A DNA stretch of 64,000 nt from Mycteria americana (taxonomy: Eukaryota; Chordata; Aves; Ciconiiformes; Ciconiidae): positions 53,059,501 through 53,123,500 of the forward strand of contig NC_134370.1 of assembly GCF_035582795.1 (NCBI RefSeq), in the 5' to 3' direction. The notes under the pieces were generated by a model. The model saw only the letters and a list, made by a program, of their open reading frames with translations. It was not told where the DNA came from and did no database searches. Numbering within the stretch: the first letter of the stretch is position 1; each line of letters begins with the position of its first letter. Positions 1 to 12,715 of the stretch are shown in pieces. The position numbers and the translations under genes were made by a program.

Positions 1-385
1 CTTTGTGTAATATTAAATACTGGCATGTGTTAAAAGAAATACTTTATAACTAAGCCCCAGAATACCAATTATGTGATTCATAAATTGTGCAAGTTTCTTT
101 TCACTAACACCTAAAGGACTTTATACAGTAGGAGCAGTCTAAGAGGAGGACTGTTCTGGGTGGTGCATAAGGGATGAAGAGCACCTTCTGCTTTGCTACC
201 CTCAAAAGGAGTAGTGAAATCATGAGTTCAAATTAATCATCAGTTCAGCAGCATCAACAAAGAGCTGAACCAAGCAAGTCATGTGGCCTCATGTTGTTAT
301 TTAGCTGCTACTTTTTTCAATGTAGTACTTGCTCAGTAAGTAAACTTAGGGGCCTAATAGAAACTGTATCTTTGTTCCCTTTCAG
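1..385 (+). other. TRPM1: TRPM1 intron, 3' part
   Basis: This is the downstream end of the intron before the first visible TRPM1 exon. It ends in a pyrimidine-rich tract and an AG at 384-385, a normal 3' splice site. The exon begins in the middle of a codon: its first base completes a split Asn codon. The upstream channel exons (ankyrin-like N-terminal region, S1-S6 and pore) lie left of the window. I see no other gene or repeat in it. Confidence 0.8.
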
Positions 386-3300
386 CAATACCTTCTTTGA
401 GGTAAAATCAATATCCAACCAAGTCTGGAAGTTCCAGCGGTACCAACTGATCATGACATTCCATGACAGACCTGTCCTCCCACCACCAATGATTATCTTC
501 AGCCACATCTACATAATCATCAAGCGAATCTGCTGTCGCTGCAAGAAGGGTGAAGGAGACCAGGATGAGCGTGACAGGGGACTGAGTATGGAAGAAATCT
601 TCTCTAAATTGAGCTCTTTGCACCATATTAGCAGAAAGCAGCAGCTTTTCCAATGCCGAACAATTTTGTTCACATTGATGGTCAAGTGTATTCGCAGAAG
701 ACAGTATGGGACAAAATTTATATCAAGCTAACAGGCCTTGAGCTCTGTGGGCTCCTGAGAATATACAATGCTGTGCTGCTAATGAAGACTTTCTTTAACA
801 TGCTTTCTTAAAACAGTGAGATGGCATCTACTTAATCCAATTTTACCAAGTTCTAGTGAAGTCCATATGTTGGGAAGGGCAAATAGGAAATTGAAAGGAA
901 GGGATCACAGTTTCAAATGTCATCTGTAGTGTCAACTCTATGATTGTGAGCAATCTGTGTCTAAGAGTATCCCCACTTTCATTTCTCTGTGTTAGAGATT
1001 TATCTGTTATTTCACAGGGGAACTATGTTAGGATTCTTCTCCTAACATACTCTGTAATTCTTGATTATTATTTTCATTATATGCCTCATTGAAATAATCA
1101 GATGCTCACAGTTATCCCTGTATTTCTACATTTCACAGGAAACATATTTTGTAAGTAAATCTATTTCTGCACAATATACTTGTGAGTTAAAAAAGGAAAA
1201 AAAGGGAAATAAGTAAATGTAACACTCCCTTCAAATACAAAGAGACAAATTCAAATGAAAGATGAAATTATCCCAAGACCTTATATTTGCCTTGGACTTT
1301 CCTTACATGATTGTAAATTTCTGAAGCTCATATACAAAGAATGTCTGGGAAACAATCTGTTATATTAGATTATGTGTTGCCTGTAACTGGCATCCTTTTA
1401 AGAACAATATTTGAATGAAGGAACAGTCAAACTGGCAGAGATTGCCCTAGTCTTTATCCTGTAAAATCTAGTCAGTTTGTTCAATGCGTAGCAGTGCTGT
1501 TAAAAAGTGCAAAGGTCATTGAGAAAATGTAGCCCCCAGTGGATGGTCGTAAAAGCAGATGATGGTCATAATGCATTACATTGCCTTCAGGGCTATGGCC
1601 ATCTTTGGCTAAGAACTTATTTCCTATTTACAAAATCATCTGTTCATTTAGTGCAGGAGTAGAATCTGCAGTATCCATATGTCAAAAATAATCTACTAAA
1701 TTGGATTTAAATTGACCACCAGAAGTTCAGAAAAAGGAAACATATTTTGTTCTTCTGTTTTGCACAGAGCTATTTCTGAATGATGAAGAGCTTAAAAACC
1801 TATATGAGTTTGAAGAGCAGTGTGTAGAAGAATACTTCCAGGAAAAAGAGGATGAGCAGCAATCATCTAATGATGAACGCATCAGAGTTACCTCTGAAAG
1901 GTACCTATTACAAGAAAAAAACCACACCACTTACCTGGAACAATATTTGCTTTTTTGTGTCTTCATTATAACCAAAGTTGAGTTAAAGTACAAAAGATTT
2001 AGATCTTGAAGAAAACCACCACCAGTTCAGAAGCTGATCTCAATCCTGAGTAAATATCTGTGCAGTTGCACCTCTCACAAGAGCAGGCTTTTTGTTGTTC
2101 CTACTGGTATGTCACTAAGGCTGCTGGTTTGGGTAGCTTTGGTATAAGAACATTTTTGTTCATGGTGAATTTTTTCCCTCTCACCCATCTGAAGATCACA
2201 GTTATGCTTTTTATCTATTTGAGCAAATTACTACTTGGTGAGCTTCCAACAGCTCATCCAACCATGAGAAACGTGTTGGAACTTAATGACCAAAGCACTG
2301 AGGATTCTTCCTTTGGGCCTATAGTTTACACTAGGATCCAGCACTCACAACTGCTGAATTTTAATCTCTGCCACAGATTCTCCTGGAACCTTTTAACAAA
2401 GCATTTAGCTTTTCAGTATGAACTTCCCCATTTAAAAGACGGGGAATATTCACATGTAAATCATTAAGCTATTCTGAGGACTAGGTAATGTTTGCATATT
2501 GCTGTGTAAGCACACAGTGATAATGGCAGCAGCACTTTTTTACCAGGTCACTTGGCAGGACTGTTCTCAAAGGCTCTGCCTGTTCTGTTAGTTGTTCTAA
2601 GTAAGTCAAAGGATGGGGTCTTTTGTCACTTCCTTGAAATGATGAAAAATTCTCCCTGTAATGAAAATGATACACAGTTTAAACACTCTTTCACCTTAAT
2701 CTACCTCACAGTATTTTGATGTTGAACTGCTCCATATCTATCTATCTATCTATATATCTTTCTTTCTTTCTTTCTTCCTTTTAACACTTTTTATGAAGTA
2801 GCTCTGTGAGCCATATAATTCTTTAACGGATAAACATCTTTCTCCTGAAGGAAGGCCCTGAACATCTTACATTATTATATGTGAAGTTTGAGAATAGAGA
2901 AGTAAATGAAATTGCTATGTGTATTCAAGTAGTTTCTATCACACTATTTATCCATGGCAATTTGTCAAAACCCTAGGTATTGTGGCAGAGAATAAAGCAG
3001 GACTGGTAAGCCTCACTGATTCACTATTGTCTATGGCCACAAAGCAGATTTGCTTATTTCTCATGGCTTCTTGCTCCAGATGCTTCGTCATCTTTTGTGT
3101 GTGAGAGCAAAAGAATGTTAATTTAATTTCCATAGTTGATTTACTGGTGTGTGATCTCTAAGTCACCTTCTAATGCATTACCTTTATATGCATTCTTCTG
3201 GTACCATCACTTCCATTATGGTATAAATGATAAAAGAAAATGGGAAAAAGTATTACTTTAATTGAACTAGACAATCATTCCACTCCCTTCAGCTGATCTA

Positions 3301-5058
3301 TAATTGAAAGGTATTTCAAGAGCTAAAGTAATCCCATACACACCAGCATATGTTCTCTCTCATACAGCTACAAAACCTGTTTTACAACATGCCTTGATGC
3401 TATTTTAAGTCACCTTGTGAGCATGTCATTAGAAAGTATTTTTCCTATAATTAAGTGGGTGAAAGAGGACAACTGAACGTGAAGTGGGTGGCACACTCAG
3501 AAATGTTAATAGTAGGCTGTCCCTAAGGGCTGCAACTCTTGTAGTCTCCTGGCATGTAAATAAGGGCAAAGTTCAAATAGCCCTCTAATATGGTGTATGG
3601 AAAGCATAGATAACAAGAAAATGCACATGCTTTTGATGCTACACATAGGAAAAAAGAATGATGCATGACACATAGCACAAAATTCTGCCTTACAAAGAAA
3701 TCGGTAGCTTGGTGCCTATAACGGGTTACTGCGCCATTCCACAGCTTCTGTTCTATGCTTCCTCTTTTATACCCAACAGAGTTGAAAATATGTCTATGAG
3801 GCTAGAAGAAGTGAATGAAAGAGAACATTTTATGAAAGCTTCTCTTCAAACAGTCGACCTTCGACTCTCTCAATTGGAGGAACTATCTGGTCGGATGGTG
3901 AATGCTCTTGAGAAGCTGGCAGGTGTTGACAAATCTGAGCTGACATATACACGTTCACGGGCTTCGTCTGAGTGTGATGCTGCATATCTCCTAAGGCAAA
4001 GCAGTGTTAACAGCTCTGATGGATACAGCATGTACAGATACCATGTTGGTGGCGATGAGTTAACATATGATGACAGTACCACTCCTATGTCACCAGCCAT
4101 GGGATTGCGTAAAAAAGCCCATTCTATTGGTACCAAAGAAGATGGAGCAGATCCAAGGATGCTGGTTCCAGAGCACCACACCAGTCTCCATTATACCTCT
4201 AGTGCTAATGCAGTCACCACAGCAGATTACAGTAAATCTACATTAGAAATTGCACAGAATGTTTCCAGACCCCATTCTGGTTCAGGTGGTTTTGGGGATG
4301 AAAAGCAGGGGATTCTCAAGAGTGATGGAATGGTTCCTCAAAGTATAAACCAGATGGATGCTGTTACGAACAGACAGTCAGTACCAAGATCAGATTTTCA
4401 GAACACTCAGTTAAAAGTAGAACGTACCAAGTTAGAAGCAACCATCTCTTATCCCTTGGACAAATCTAAAGCAATGCGCTATTTTCCTCCTGAAACATTC
4501 AGTGCTTGTCAAACCACTATGATGAAGTCAAGGAGCTTTATATTTGCACAGGGTGGGAAGGTGGTTGGAGGAGTTAACAACTGGACCACAGAGTATAGTA
4601 CCATCATGGATCAAGTGTGCCCTTCTACAATTGAACAATGGGCCACAGAGTGGAAATATGAAGTTGAGCAGCAACTTTCTCAAGAACGTCCTCCAGAATA
4701 CCCTGGTTTTATCTCTGAAGCAGAAGGGCAAGCAGAGCAGAAACATTTGCAGATGGACACAGATGATGACAGTGATGTTGGTGAAGCAGGTATGAGTGCC
4801 TCTTACACCTCTATGCCTGCCACTGTCAAGGCTGAGAAAGAGAATTTACTATCAGTAAAGCCAGAAAGAACTTATGGGTTCCCATCAGTACGGTCAAAGA
4901 GTTTGCACAGCCATTCTCGGAAAGCCAAGTCTGTAAAGGACAAATTAAATAGACCAGGACATGCCACCAGCGTAACTAATTTGGTGGTAGCATTCGGCAG
5001 TGCAACAGAAGAACAGAAAGCTAGGCAAGAAAATGCATCCACAGAAACTGAATGTTAA
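386..5058 (+). CDS. TRPM1: TRPM1 (melastatin) C-terminal exons, partial
   Basis: TRPM1 is a plasma-membrane cation channel of the TRP melastatin family. It is known as the ON-bipolar-cell transduction channel of the retina and is also expressed in pigment cells. Three coding exons are visible: 386-585, 1768-1900 and 3780-5058. All junctions are GT/AG and the phases join cleanly (CTG A|AG, then AG|A). The visible part encodes about 536 residues. The first exon starts right after S6 with [20 protein letters not shown], which holds the TRP helix (VWKFQRY). Exon 2 and the start of exon 3 are charged and heptad-like ([20 protein letters not shown]), matching the C-terminal coiled coil that assembles TRPM tetramers. 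The long last exon encodes a mostly disordered, Ser/Thr-rich tail of about 425 residues. That tail and its end (ASTETEC) match TRPM1 rather than TRPM3, which has a different tail. The N-terminal two thirds are outside the window. No coding breaks are seen. The upstream in-frame ATG at 3709 is intronic and not a start. Confidence 0.96.
586..1767 (+). other. TRPM1: TRPM1 intron between exons 1 and 2 of the window
   Basis: This AT-rich intron of about 1.2 kb runs from a GT donor at 586 (gtatgg) to an AG acceptor at 1766-1767. I see no repeats, RNA genes or extra exons in it. Confidence 0.85.
1901..3779 (+). other. TRPM1: TRPM1 intron before the last exon
   Basis: This intron of about 1.9 kb runs from a GTACC donor at 1901 to an AG at 3778-3779. 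The only recognisable structure is the microsatellite at 2736-2780. The open frames in it (for example 2060-2467) show no family resemblance. Confidence 0.85.
2736..2780. repeat. (ATCT)n-(TTTC)n compound microsatellite
   Basis: About six ATCT-type units pass directly into about five CTTT units, inside the last visible TRPM1 intron. The compound pyrimidine tract is likely to vary in length between individuals. Confidence 0.85.
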
Positions 5059-5265
5059 AGTGGCTTATGGCCTCTGTTTTATTGACAGTCTAATGGACTG
5101 ACTGACATGTCTAATTGGCAGTTCAATTGACATGAGTAATTGAACAAATTATGGATTTTTAAATTAATTTCTGAAGAAGAATTTTGCATATATTTGTTTC
5201 TTTTCATTTTAAGCTTAATAGATATATGTTCTGTTCTTAAATAAATGCTTGCTGGGTCAGGTGAA
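5059..5265 (+). other. TRPM1: TRPM1 3' UTR (minimum extent)
   Basis: This is non-coding sequence from the stop codon to about 20 bases past the first good poly(A) signal. Longer 3' UTR forms cannot be excluded, because the sequence beyond stays AT-rich and has further weak signals. Confidence 0.65.
5240..5245 (+). terminator. TRPM1: TRPM1 poly(A) signal AATAAA
   Basis: A canonical AATAAA lies 182 bases after the stop codon. It is followed by a GT-rich stretch (tgctgggtcaggtgaaaggg), as expected for a cleavage site near 5260. Confidence 0.7.
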
Positions 5266-8200
5266 AGGGAGTTGTTCTCTCAGGGGCAGATAAAAAGTAG
5301 GCACAGTCCACAGATGCCAACAGCATAGATCTTTCTTTGTTCTATTTTGACCTCCCTCATAAGCTCATTTACTGACAAGCTCTTTCTAAAAGCTCTTGAA
5401 AGAAGGACAATATTATCATGTAATAATTTAGAAAATGTTTTTTCTTCTTTTTTATCAGAAGACTTCTTTGAACAAATTTTTAACCAGCCTTACTTTTTAT
5501 GCTTACTTATGCAGCTGGTTTCTTTGTGGCTATTGTGTTTTTCAGATCAAAACAAAATTGTTGGAGGCAAGGAAAAATTATGCAGTCCCCTCTCTCACTT
5601 CTGATTTCATGCATGCTTCTTAGCTCCTCTTTTAGAAAGGCACAACAAAGCAGTTTTCATCCACTAAAATAGGTCTGAGTGGCAAAATACAGTTGTGTTT
5701 GGAGAAACCTGACCCGGAAAGTCATGTATAGACATATTCTTGACCTGTCCTTGAACTTTAGTCACATAATCTTGCTTTCAGGCTCATACCTGTCCCCACC
5801 CCAAAGTATGCTGACAGCCTTAAACTGTTGAAAAACAGTGATCATTGTTTCAAAATGTTTGGGGGGATTTTAAGTATATGAAGTATACGGAGATTTTAAT
5901 AATATGAATCCAAGATCTGCATTAGTGTTTTGTATAAATGGGAGTTACAATAGAAGTCCATGTAGAGCAAGAATCTGGCTTTTTTAAAATGTCTGCAAGG
6001 GAAAACAAAACCAAACAAAACAGGAAAGGTGTTCTGATCAAGTGAGAGCAAAATGTAGCCAATCTGTGTTGGAAGCAAATCTACTGTGACAAATTCATCT
6101 TTCATTTGCAATTTCATTATGACACTACCTGAGGAACAAGGAACAGTTTCTAGGAGTCAGTCTAAACAAAAAATAAATTTTCCAGATGAGAATAGAAATT
6201 CCATACATTTTCTTGAGTAAATTTCAAAAAAAATGTCAAAGGGAAAAAAAGTCTCTACAAGTGAAAGTGTTTTCTATCCCTCAACGACTAAGACTGGAAA
6301 TCCACATCTACAGTTACAGTTTACCAGCACACTTGTCTCAACAGTGGCATTCTAAGTACTAGGTTTTGATGGTTTTCTTCATAATAGTATGATGTTATTT
6401 GCCTCATTCTTCTCTGTTACCTTTTAGGAATTTTGTTTTCCCAAATATTCAGCACCTCTCTTTGCAGGGGATGCGTACCATTGACAGACAAGAAAGAAAA
6501 TGTGTTAAAGGCATATCACTTGTTCACAGAATACTGGTCAAAAGTTTATGCTTAACTCATTAACCATCAGGACTTATTTATATACTGTTTTGAAAAGACA
6601 GAATTTCTTTTTTTCCCCCACCATCAGCTCCACAGTATGTAGGTCTCAGTATTCCCCTCAATAATGCTGCTTATAGCATTTTGAAATGCAGAGATTGATG
6701 GAAGACTCTACGAATGCATTGATGGCATCAGCTTTTTATTGTTTGTATTATATTTTCATATTCCATCCATACTTACACCTTGAAGTACTGTTACCGTACT
6801 GAATGTTCATGGTAACTGCATAGACATTTCTGAAAGTTCAGTCATCATTTACTATGGATTTTTGCTAGCTTGGTCTTATTAGCAGGTTTACTGGTTTCAC
6901 TGTTGTCAGAACAGTGTTGACATTTTCCTTTTCATGTGGGCTTCTCTTTTATTCAACTTTAGGGAACTTGACATTTTGTAAAAACAGAATGACATTTGAA
7001 ATTATTTCACTTCCATGTTTACTTCTGTGTTACCATTCTATGCAACTACATAGCCATTTTGTATGTGTGGTTAAAATAGCCTCCAATTTGCCAATGCCTT
7101 TTTATTGTTTGCCTGCACGCTCACCAGAAACTGATTAATTAACAAACACAAAGGGATACAGCTTTTCAGCACTTTGCTAAACAAGCAGTATGCATTGTGG
7201 AACGAAATACAGTGTGTTGCATACCTCTTGTTACGTTGTCTTTATAAAATGTGTGTTAAATCATGCTCTGTTTGACCAGTTATTTTTTTAGCATTTACAT
7301 TACAAATTTATCAGATAGCATGTAGATTTCAAACAGAAACATTTTACCTTTGTATTTATTTTCTTCTTCATGTAAAAATATTTATAAAGAAACACATGAA
7401 AAAGATGTGAAATTAATTCAGTATAACAAATTTTTCACTATAATGATACCAAAACACTTCACTTATCTGTTTCTTCTTATGCAGTGCATGGGCTGAACAT
7501 TTTCAAAGCAAAATTTCTTTTTTAATATTTGCCAGTAATTTTCCATAAAGTTCTCTATACAGTGATGACTTTATAAGGCCTCTATGTTTTCTGTGCTCTT
7601 CTATTGCATGAACTGAAATGATAATCTCTCTGCCATTAAATGTGAAGTAACTACACTGACTTTGGCAGAGTTATTTTAGACATACAGCCATTTTAATAAG
7701 ATTTAAACATGGCTCTGTATGTGCATATAAGATGTATAGTAGATTTGGAGCACACAAAACAGAATAAATGATCAACACATTTGCGTGTTTGTCTACATGC
7801 TGTCTTGAATACTGGCTGAAAGAATGCCAGCACAGAATTTGCATTTCTGAAGAGGCATGTTTAATACTGCTTTTCAGGAAGATGCATCCCTCCTATTGCT
7901 AAGTATGTGGTGACTCCACAGTAATGTCACTGTGAATTCCACTTACTATTTTTTATTATGTGCTTGAGCTATACTGAACCAGATCAAGCCTAAAGGGTAG
8001 GTACTCTAAGGCTATGTCTATGGAGAGACATTACACTGAGGTAATTTAAGTTTGTTCACCTTACAGTATCTTGCAATACAGACATTTCTCTCTGCCTCAA
8101 GGCAAATGTTTTAAACACAATGACTAATTGTAATATTCACATAGGCAGGTTCTTAATTATACCAGCTGATTCCACGAATTACCCTGTTTTACATTGCATC

Positions 8201-9974
8201 ATTCTGGGACTAGCTCGACTTTGCTCTTGCAAGCCTCTTCTATTGCAGAGTCACTCTTTCCATTTTAGACGCTGGATTTCTAAACCTGAGAACCAAGAAA
8301 GCCCATTTTCCATATTATTTAGTAATGAATTAAAGTAGTAATTGAAACCTTCCAACTATGGTCTCTCCATACTGCTTCTTTGGATGCTTTCCTAGGTTCT
8401 GGGCTTGACTATCATCTTTGGCAAAATGTATATCTGTCCTTCTAAATAAAAATTAAAAGAATACAAGTATCTGTAAGGCCTTGTCAGAAAACAGGAACAT
8501 GAGGAGGGTGCATGATCAAGGATATCAACAGGATTATTTCATCAGATCTGCAAGATCCACAGGATTGTGCCCTGTTATGGGTGTTTTGGGTAGTTAACTG
8601 ACTGACATAAAGCCAGTTTGCTGCTGAGCATTTGCTATGCAGGAGGTGAGTTTTCAGAGTGACAGCAGCATTTGGACACATTGCTGGGGTCCCACCTAGT
8701 AGTGCCATTGCCAGCACATCACTTCTGCACCACTGTCATGTCTGACTGGTCACTTCTTATTGAACTAGTGTTACGCTCAAAAGCTTGTTATGAGCAAAAA
8801 GGAGACACACCTTGTATGTAAAGTCAGGAATTTATTGTTAGTGTAACAAATTTTAACAGTCTAATATATGAATTATTATTAGTCTAGATCTAATTACAAG
8901 AGAGGAGAGACGAGAAGAGAGGAGAGAAAAGAATACTACTATACTACTACAGGAAAAAAATAAGGTAAAACTGATATATGGACACTTCCAACTATCTATC
9001 CCTTTTTTTTTTTATGTTATGCTCACACTTGCGCTGATCCTCTGGGTCTAACAGTCAGTGGCTGCAGTGGAGGTAGTGAGGAGATATTGCCAGCTGTCAG
9101 CAGCCCAGGTTCTTTGCTAGGATGAGCATCATGTTGATGTTGTTGGCTTCTTTTTCCTTATTTTTTGCTTGCTTAGGGGCATTTTTATGTTTGCTACCAA
9201 CTTTACATCTTGTTTTTCTTCATTGGCCTTCAGATCCCACAATTACACCTGAATTTCCTAGTCATTAGAAAAATTGCTTTCACAGCTAAATAAACAAAGG
9301 GACAGCTCGAGGCATGTTAAGGCAAGTTCAGACAAAGCAATCCTGACAAGCCTCAGTCCTGAGGCCTTACAAAGTCAGCATGAAGCCTGTGGCCTGTTAC
9401 TAGCAGTGACAATATTCTATTTACTGGGCTACGAGGCTACATTAGCCCTAGAGGTGTTTCCTCTCACTACAGCCACTGCAAATAAATGCTCTACTGCGTG
9501 CAGTGGTCACCTGAGCTGAATATTTCAGCCTAATTGTGGATTTTGATCCCCATTGGGATCCAGCATCAGACAGAAGGGCAAAACAGATGTAAGGACCTGG
9601 TTGATATGGCCATTTAATGCCCATTTCAACTGGTGCCAGGGTCCAGGGGGGTTGGGGCAGTCAAGAAACGGTACACAGCAGTAGTTCAGAATGCAGGCTG
9701 ACAAACCACAAGTCCTGGGAGAAGTGAGACAAGAACTACAGATTTCCTTAAAACTGTAATCTTCTTTTGCTTTTTTCAACTTTTAGCCTTATCTGCAGAA
9801 ACAACATTTGATATAGCAAAGTGGTGCTTTATGGTTGATGCCCTGTATCTTTACAATGGATGTAAGCTATGTCTTGATAATAAGCTTTAAATTATTCTTT
9901 GAAGTTGTTCAGCCAAAATATTTAAGTGCCTGTATCCACCTTTTGCTTAGTGTTAACATTAATGAAAAAGGAGT
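5266..9974. other. Intergenic TRPM1-MTMR10, left part
   Basis: This is AT-rich sequence without a recognisable gene. A purine-only stretch with GAGAG units lies near 8898-8933, followed by repeated ACTACT. The block about 8755-9520 differs in composition from its surroundings (more GC, several short open frames) and could be an old inserted element, but I cannot assign it to a family. Everything else looks like ordinary unique intergenic DNA. Confidence 0.6.
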
Positions 9975-9977
9975 TGC

Positions 9978-10820
9978 ATGGGCAATAAACAGGAGGAGCT
10001 GGAAGCCATTGTACACCAGGAAAACTATGATATAGTTGCCATCACGGAAACATGGTGGGATGACTTGCACAACTGGAGTGCGGCGATGGATGGCTATAAA
10101 CTCTTCAGGACAGATAGGCAAGGCAGGAGAGGCGGTGGGGTAGCCCTGTATGTTAGGGAGTGTTTGGATAGTTTAGAGCTTACTGATGGTGATGATAGGG
10201 TGGAGTGTCTATGGGTAAGAATCAGGGGGAAGGCCAACAAGGCAGATATTGTGGTGGGAGTCTGTTACAGATCACCCAACCGGGATGATGAGGCAGACGA
10301 ACTATTCTATAAGCAGCTGGCAGAAGCCTCACGATCGCTAGCCCTTGTTCTTGTGGGGGACTTCAACCTACCGGATGTCTGCTGGAAATACAATACAGCA
10401 GAGAGGAAACAGTCTAGGAGGTTCCTGGAGTGTGTGGCAGATAACTTCCTGACACAGCTGGTAAGTGAGCCAACTAGGGAAGGTGCCTCGCTGGACCTCT
10501 TGTTCACAAACAGAGAAGGACTTGTGAGCCACGTGATGGTTGGAGGCCGTCTTGGGCAGAGTGATCACGAAATGATAGATTTTTTGATTCTTGGAGAAGT
10601 GAGGAGGGGGGTCAGCAGAAGTGCCACCTTAGACTTCCGGAGGGCAGACTTTGGCCTATTTAGGAGACTGGTTGACAGAGTCCCCTGGGAGGCAGCCCTG
10701 AAGGGCAAAGGAGTCCAGGAAGGCTGGACATTCTTTAAGGAGGAAGTCCTAAAGGCACAAGAGCAGGTGTCCCCAGGTGCCAAAAGACAAGCTGGGAGGG
10801 AAGAAGACTGGCCTGGCTGA
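9978..10820 (+). pseudogene. CR1 endonuclease domain
   Basis: A 280-codon open frame encodes the apurinic/apyrimidinic-type endonuclease that nicks target DNA for LINE insertion. Visible motifs are ITETWWDD near the start, CYRSPNRDD, the catalytic-loop signature GDFNLPDVCW near residue 127, and SDHEMIDF near residue 195, which carries the catalytic Asp-His pair. The start ATG is simply the first one after the truncation point; the true protein would begin further upstream. The frame stops at 10820, and the protein sequence typical of CR1 continues in another frame, so this is the front half of a broken gene rather than a separate gene. Confidence 0.92.
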
Positions 10821-12715
10821 ATAGAGAGCTTTGGCTAGAACTCAGGAGAAAGAGGAGAGTCTACGACCTTTGGAAGAAGGGGCAGGCAACTCAGGAGGAC
10901 TACAAAGGTGTAGCGAGGTGGTGCAGGGAGAAAATTAGAAGGGCCAAAGCTGAACTAGAACTTAATCTGGCTACTGCCATAAAACACAACAAAAAATATT
11001 TCTTCAAATACATTAGCAGCAAAAGGAGAGCTAAGGAGAATCTCCAGCCTCTAGTAGACAGGGGAGGGAACACAGTGACAAAGGATGAGGAAAAGGCTGA
11101 GGGACTTAACACCTTCTTTGCCTCAGTCTTTAAGAGTAAGACCAATTGTTCTCCAGGTACCCAGCCCCCTGAGTCGGAAGATAGGGACGGGGACCAGAAT
11201 GGAGCCCCCATAATCCAGGGGGAAATGGTTAGTGACCTGCTACACCACTTGACATTCACAAGTCTATGGGGCCTGATGAGATCCACCCAAGAGTACTGGA
11301 GGAACTGGCAGAAGTGCTCACCAAGCCGCTTTCCATGATTTACCAGCAGTCCTGGCTAACTGGGGAGGTCCGAGCTGACTGGAGATTAGCGAATGTGACA
11401 CCCATCTTCAAGAAGGGCCGGAAGGAGGACCCGGGGAACTACAGGCCTGTCAGCCTGACCTCGGTGCCGGAGAAGCTGATGGAGTAGATCATCCTGAGTG
11501 CTATAACACGGCATGTAGAGGATAACCAAGGGATCAAGCCCAGCCAGCATGGGTTCAGGAAAGGCAGGTCCTGCTTGACCAACCTGATCTCCTTCTATGA
11601 CAAGGTGACCCGCCTAGTGGATGAGGGAAAGGCTGTGGATGCTGTCTACCTAGACTTCAGTAAAGCCTTTGACACCGTTTCCCACAGCATTCTCCTGGAG
11701 AAACTGGCTGCTCATGGCTTGGACGGGTGTACTCTTCGCTGGGTAAAGAACTGGCTGGATGGCCAGGCCCAAAGAGTGGTGGTGAATGGAGTTTACTCCA
11801 GTTGGCGGCCGGTCACAAGCGGTGTTCCCCAGGGCTCTGTGTTGGGGCCAGTTCTGTTTAATATCTTTATCAATGATCTGGACGAAGGGATCGAGTGCAC
11901 CCTCAGTAAGTTTGCAGATGACACCAAGTTGTGTGGGAGCACTGACCTGCTTGAGGGGAGGAAGGCCCTACAGAGGGATGTGGACAGGCTGGATCGATGG
12001 GCCGAGGCCAATTGTATGAGGTTCAACAAGGCTAAGTGCCGGGTTCTGCACTTGGGCCACAACAACCCCATGCAACGCTACAGGTTTGGGGAAGAGTGGC
12101 TGGAAAGCTGCCCAGCAGAGAAGGACCTGGGAGTGTTGGTTGACAGCCGCCTGAATATGAGCCAGCAGTGTGCCCAGGTGGCCAAGAAAGCCAATGGCAT
12201 CCTGGCTTGTATCAGAAATAGCGTGGCCAGCAGGACTAGGGAAGTGATCGTGCCCCTGTACTCAGCACTGGTGAGGCTGCACCTCGAATACTGTGTTCAG
12301 TTTTGGGCCCCCCCACTACAAGAAAGACATTGAGGTGCTGGAGCGTGTCCAAAGAAGAGCAACGAGGCTGGTGAAGGGTCTAGAGCACAAGTCTGATGAG
12401 GAGCGGCTGAGGGAGCTGGGACTGTTTAGCCTGGAGAAAAGGAGGCTGAGGGGAGACCTCATCACTCTCTACAACTACCTGAAAGGAGGTTGTAGTGAGG
12501 TGGGGGTCGGTCTCTTCTCCCAGGTAACAAGCGATAGGACAAGAGGAAATGGCCTCAAGTTGCGCCAGGGGAGGTTTAGACTGGATATTAGGAAATTTTA
12601 CTTCACTGAAAGGGTTGTCAAGCATTGGAACAGGCTGCCCAGGGAAGTGGTTGAGTCACCATCCCTGGAGGTATTTAAAAGATGTTTGGATGAGGTGCTT
12701 ATGAACATGGTGTAG
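10821..12715 (+). pseudogene. CR1 reverse transcriptase region, frameshifted
   Basis: The LINE reading continues here in pieces. From about 10821 to about 11250 it is in the frame of the open stretch at 11075-11338. It then shifts to the frame of 11266-12333, where a TAG at 11485-11487 interrupts it. It shifts once more at a run of seven C (12308-12314), after which 12293-12715 carries it to a normal end. Reverse transcriptase motifs are clear: [39 protein letters not shown] and the catalytic FADDTKL at 11911-11931. The final part has the [14 protein letters not shown] and WNRLP motifs typical of the CR1 C-terminus. With three frameshifts and one stop, the copy cannot make an active enzyme. 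Confidence 0.93.

Noticed and set aside
2060-2467. 135-codon plus-strand open frame in a TRPM1 intron
   Set aside because: No homology recognised and no good splice context. It is probably chance, in low-stop AT-rich sequence.
3709-3779. In-frame ATG upstream of the last TRPM1 exon
   Set aside because: The sequence up to AG at 3778-3779 is intron; the splice phase from the exon ending at 1900 fits only a join at 3780.
12302-12715. Separate gene for the 140-codon frame at 12293-12715
   Set aside because: It is the C-terminal continuation of the CR1 protein, displaced by one base at a run of C.
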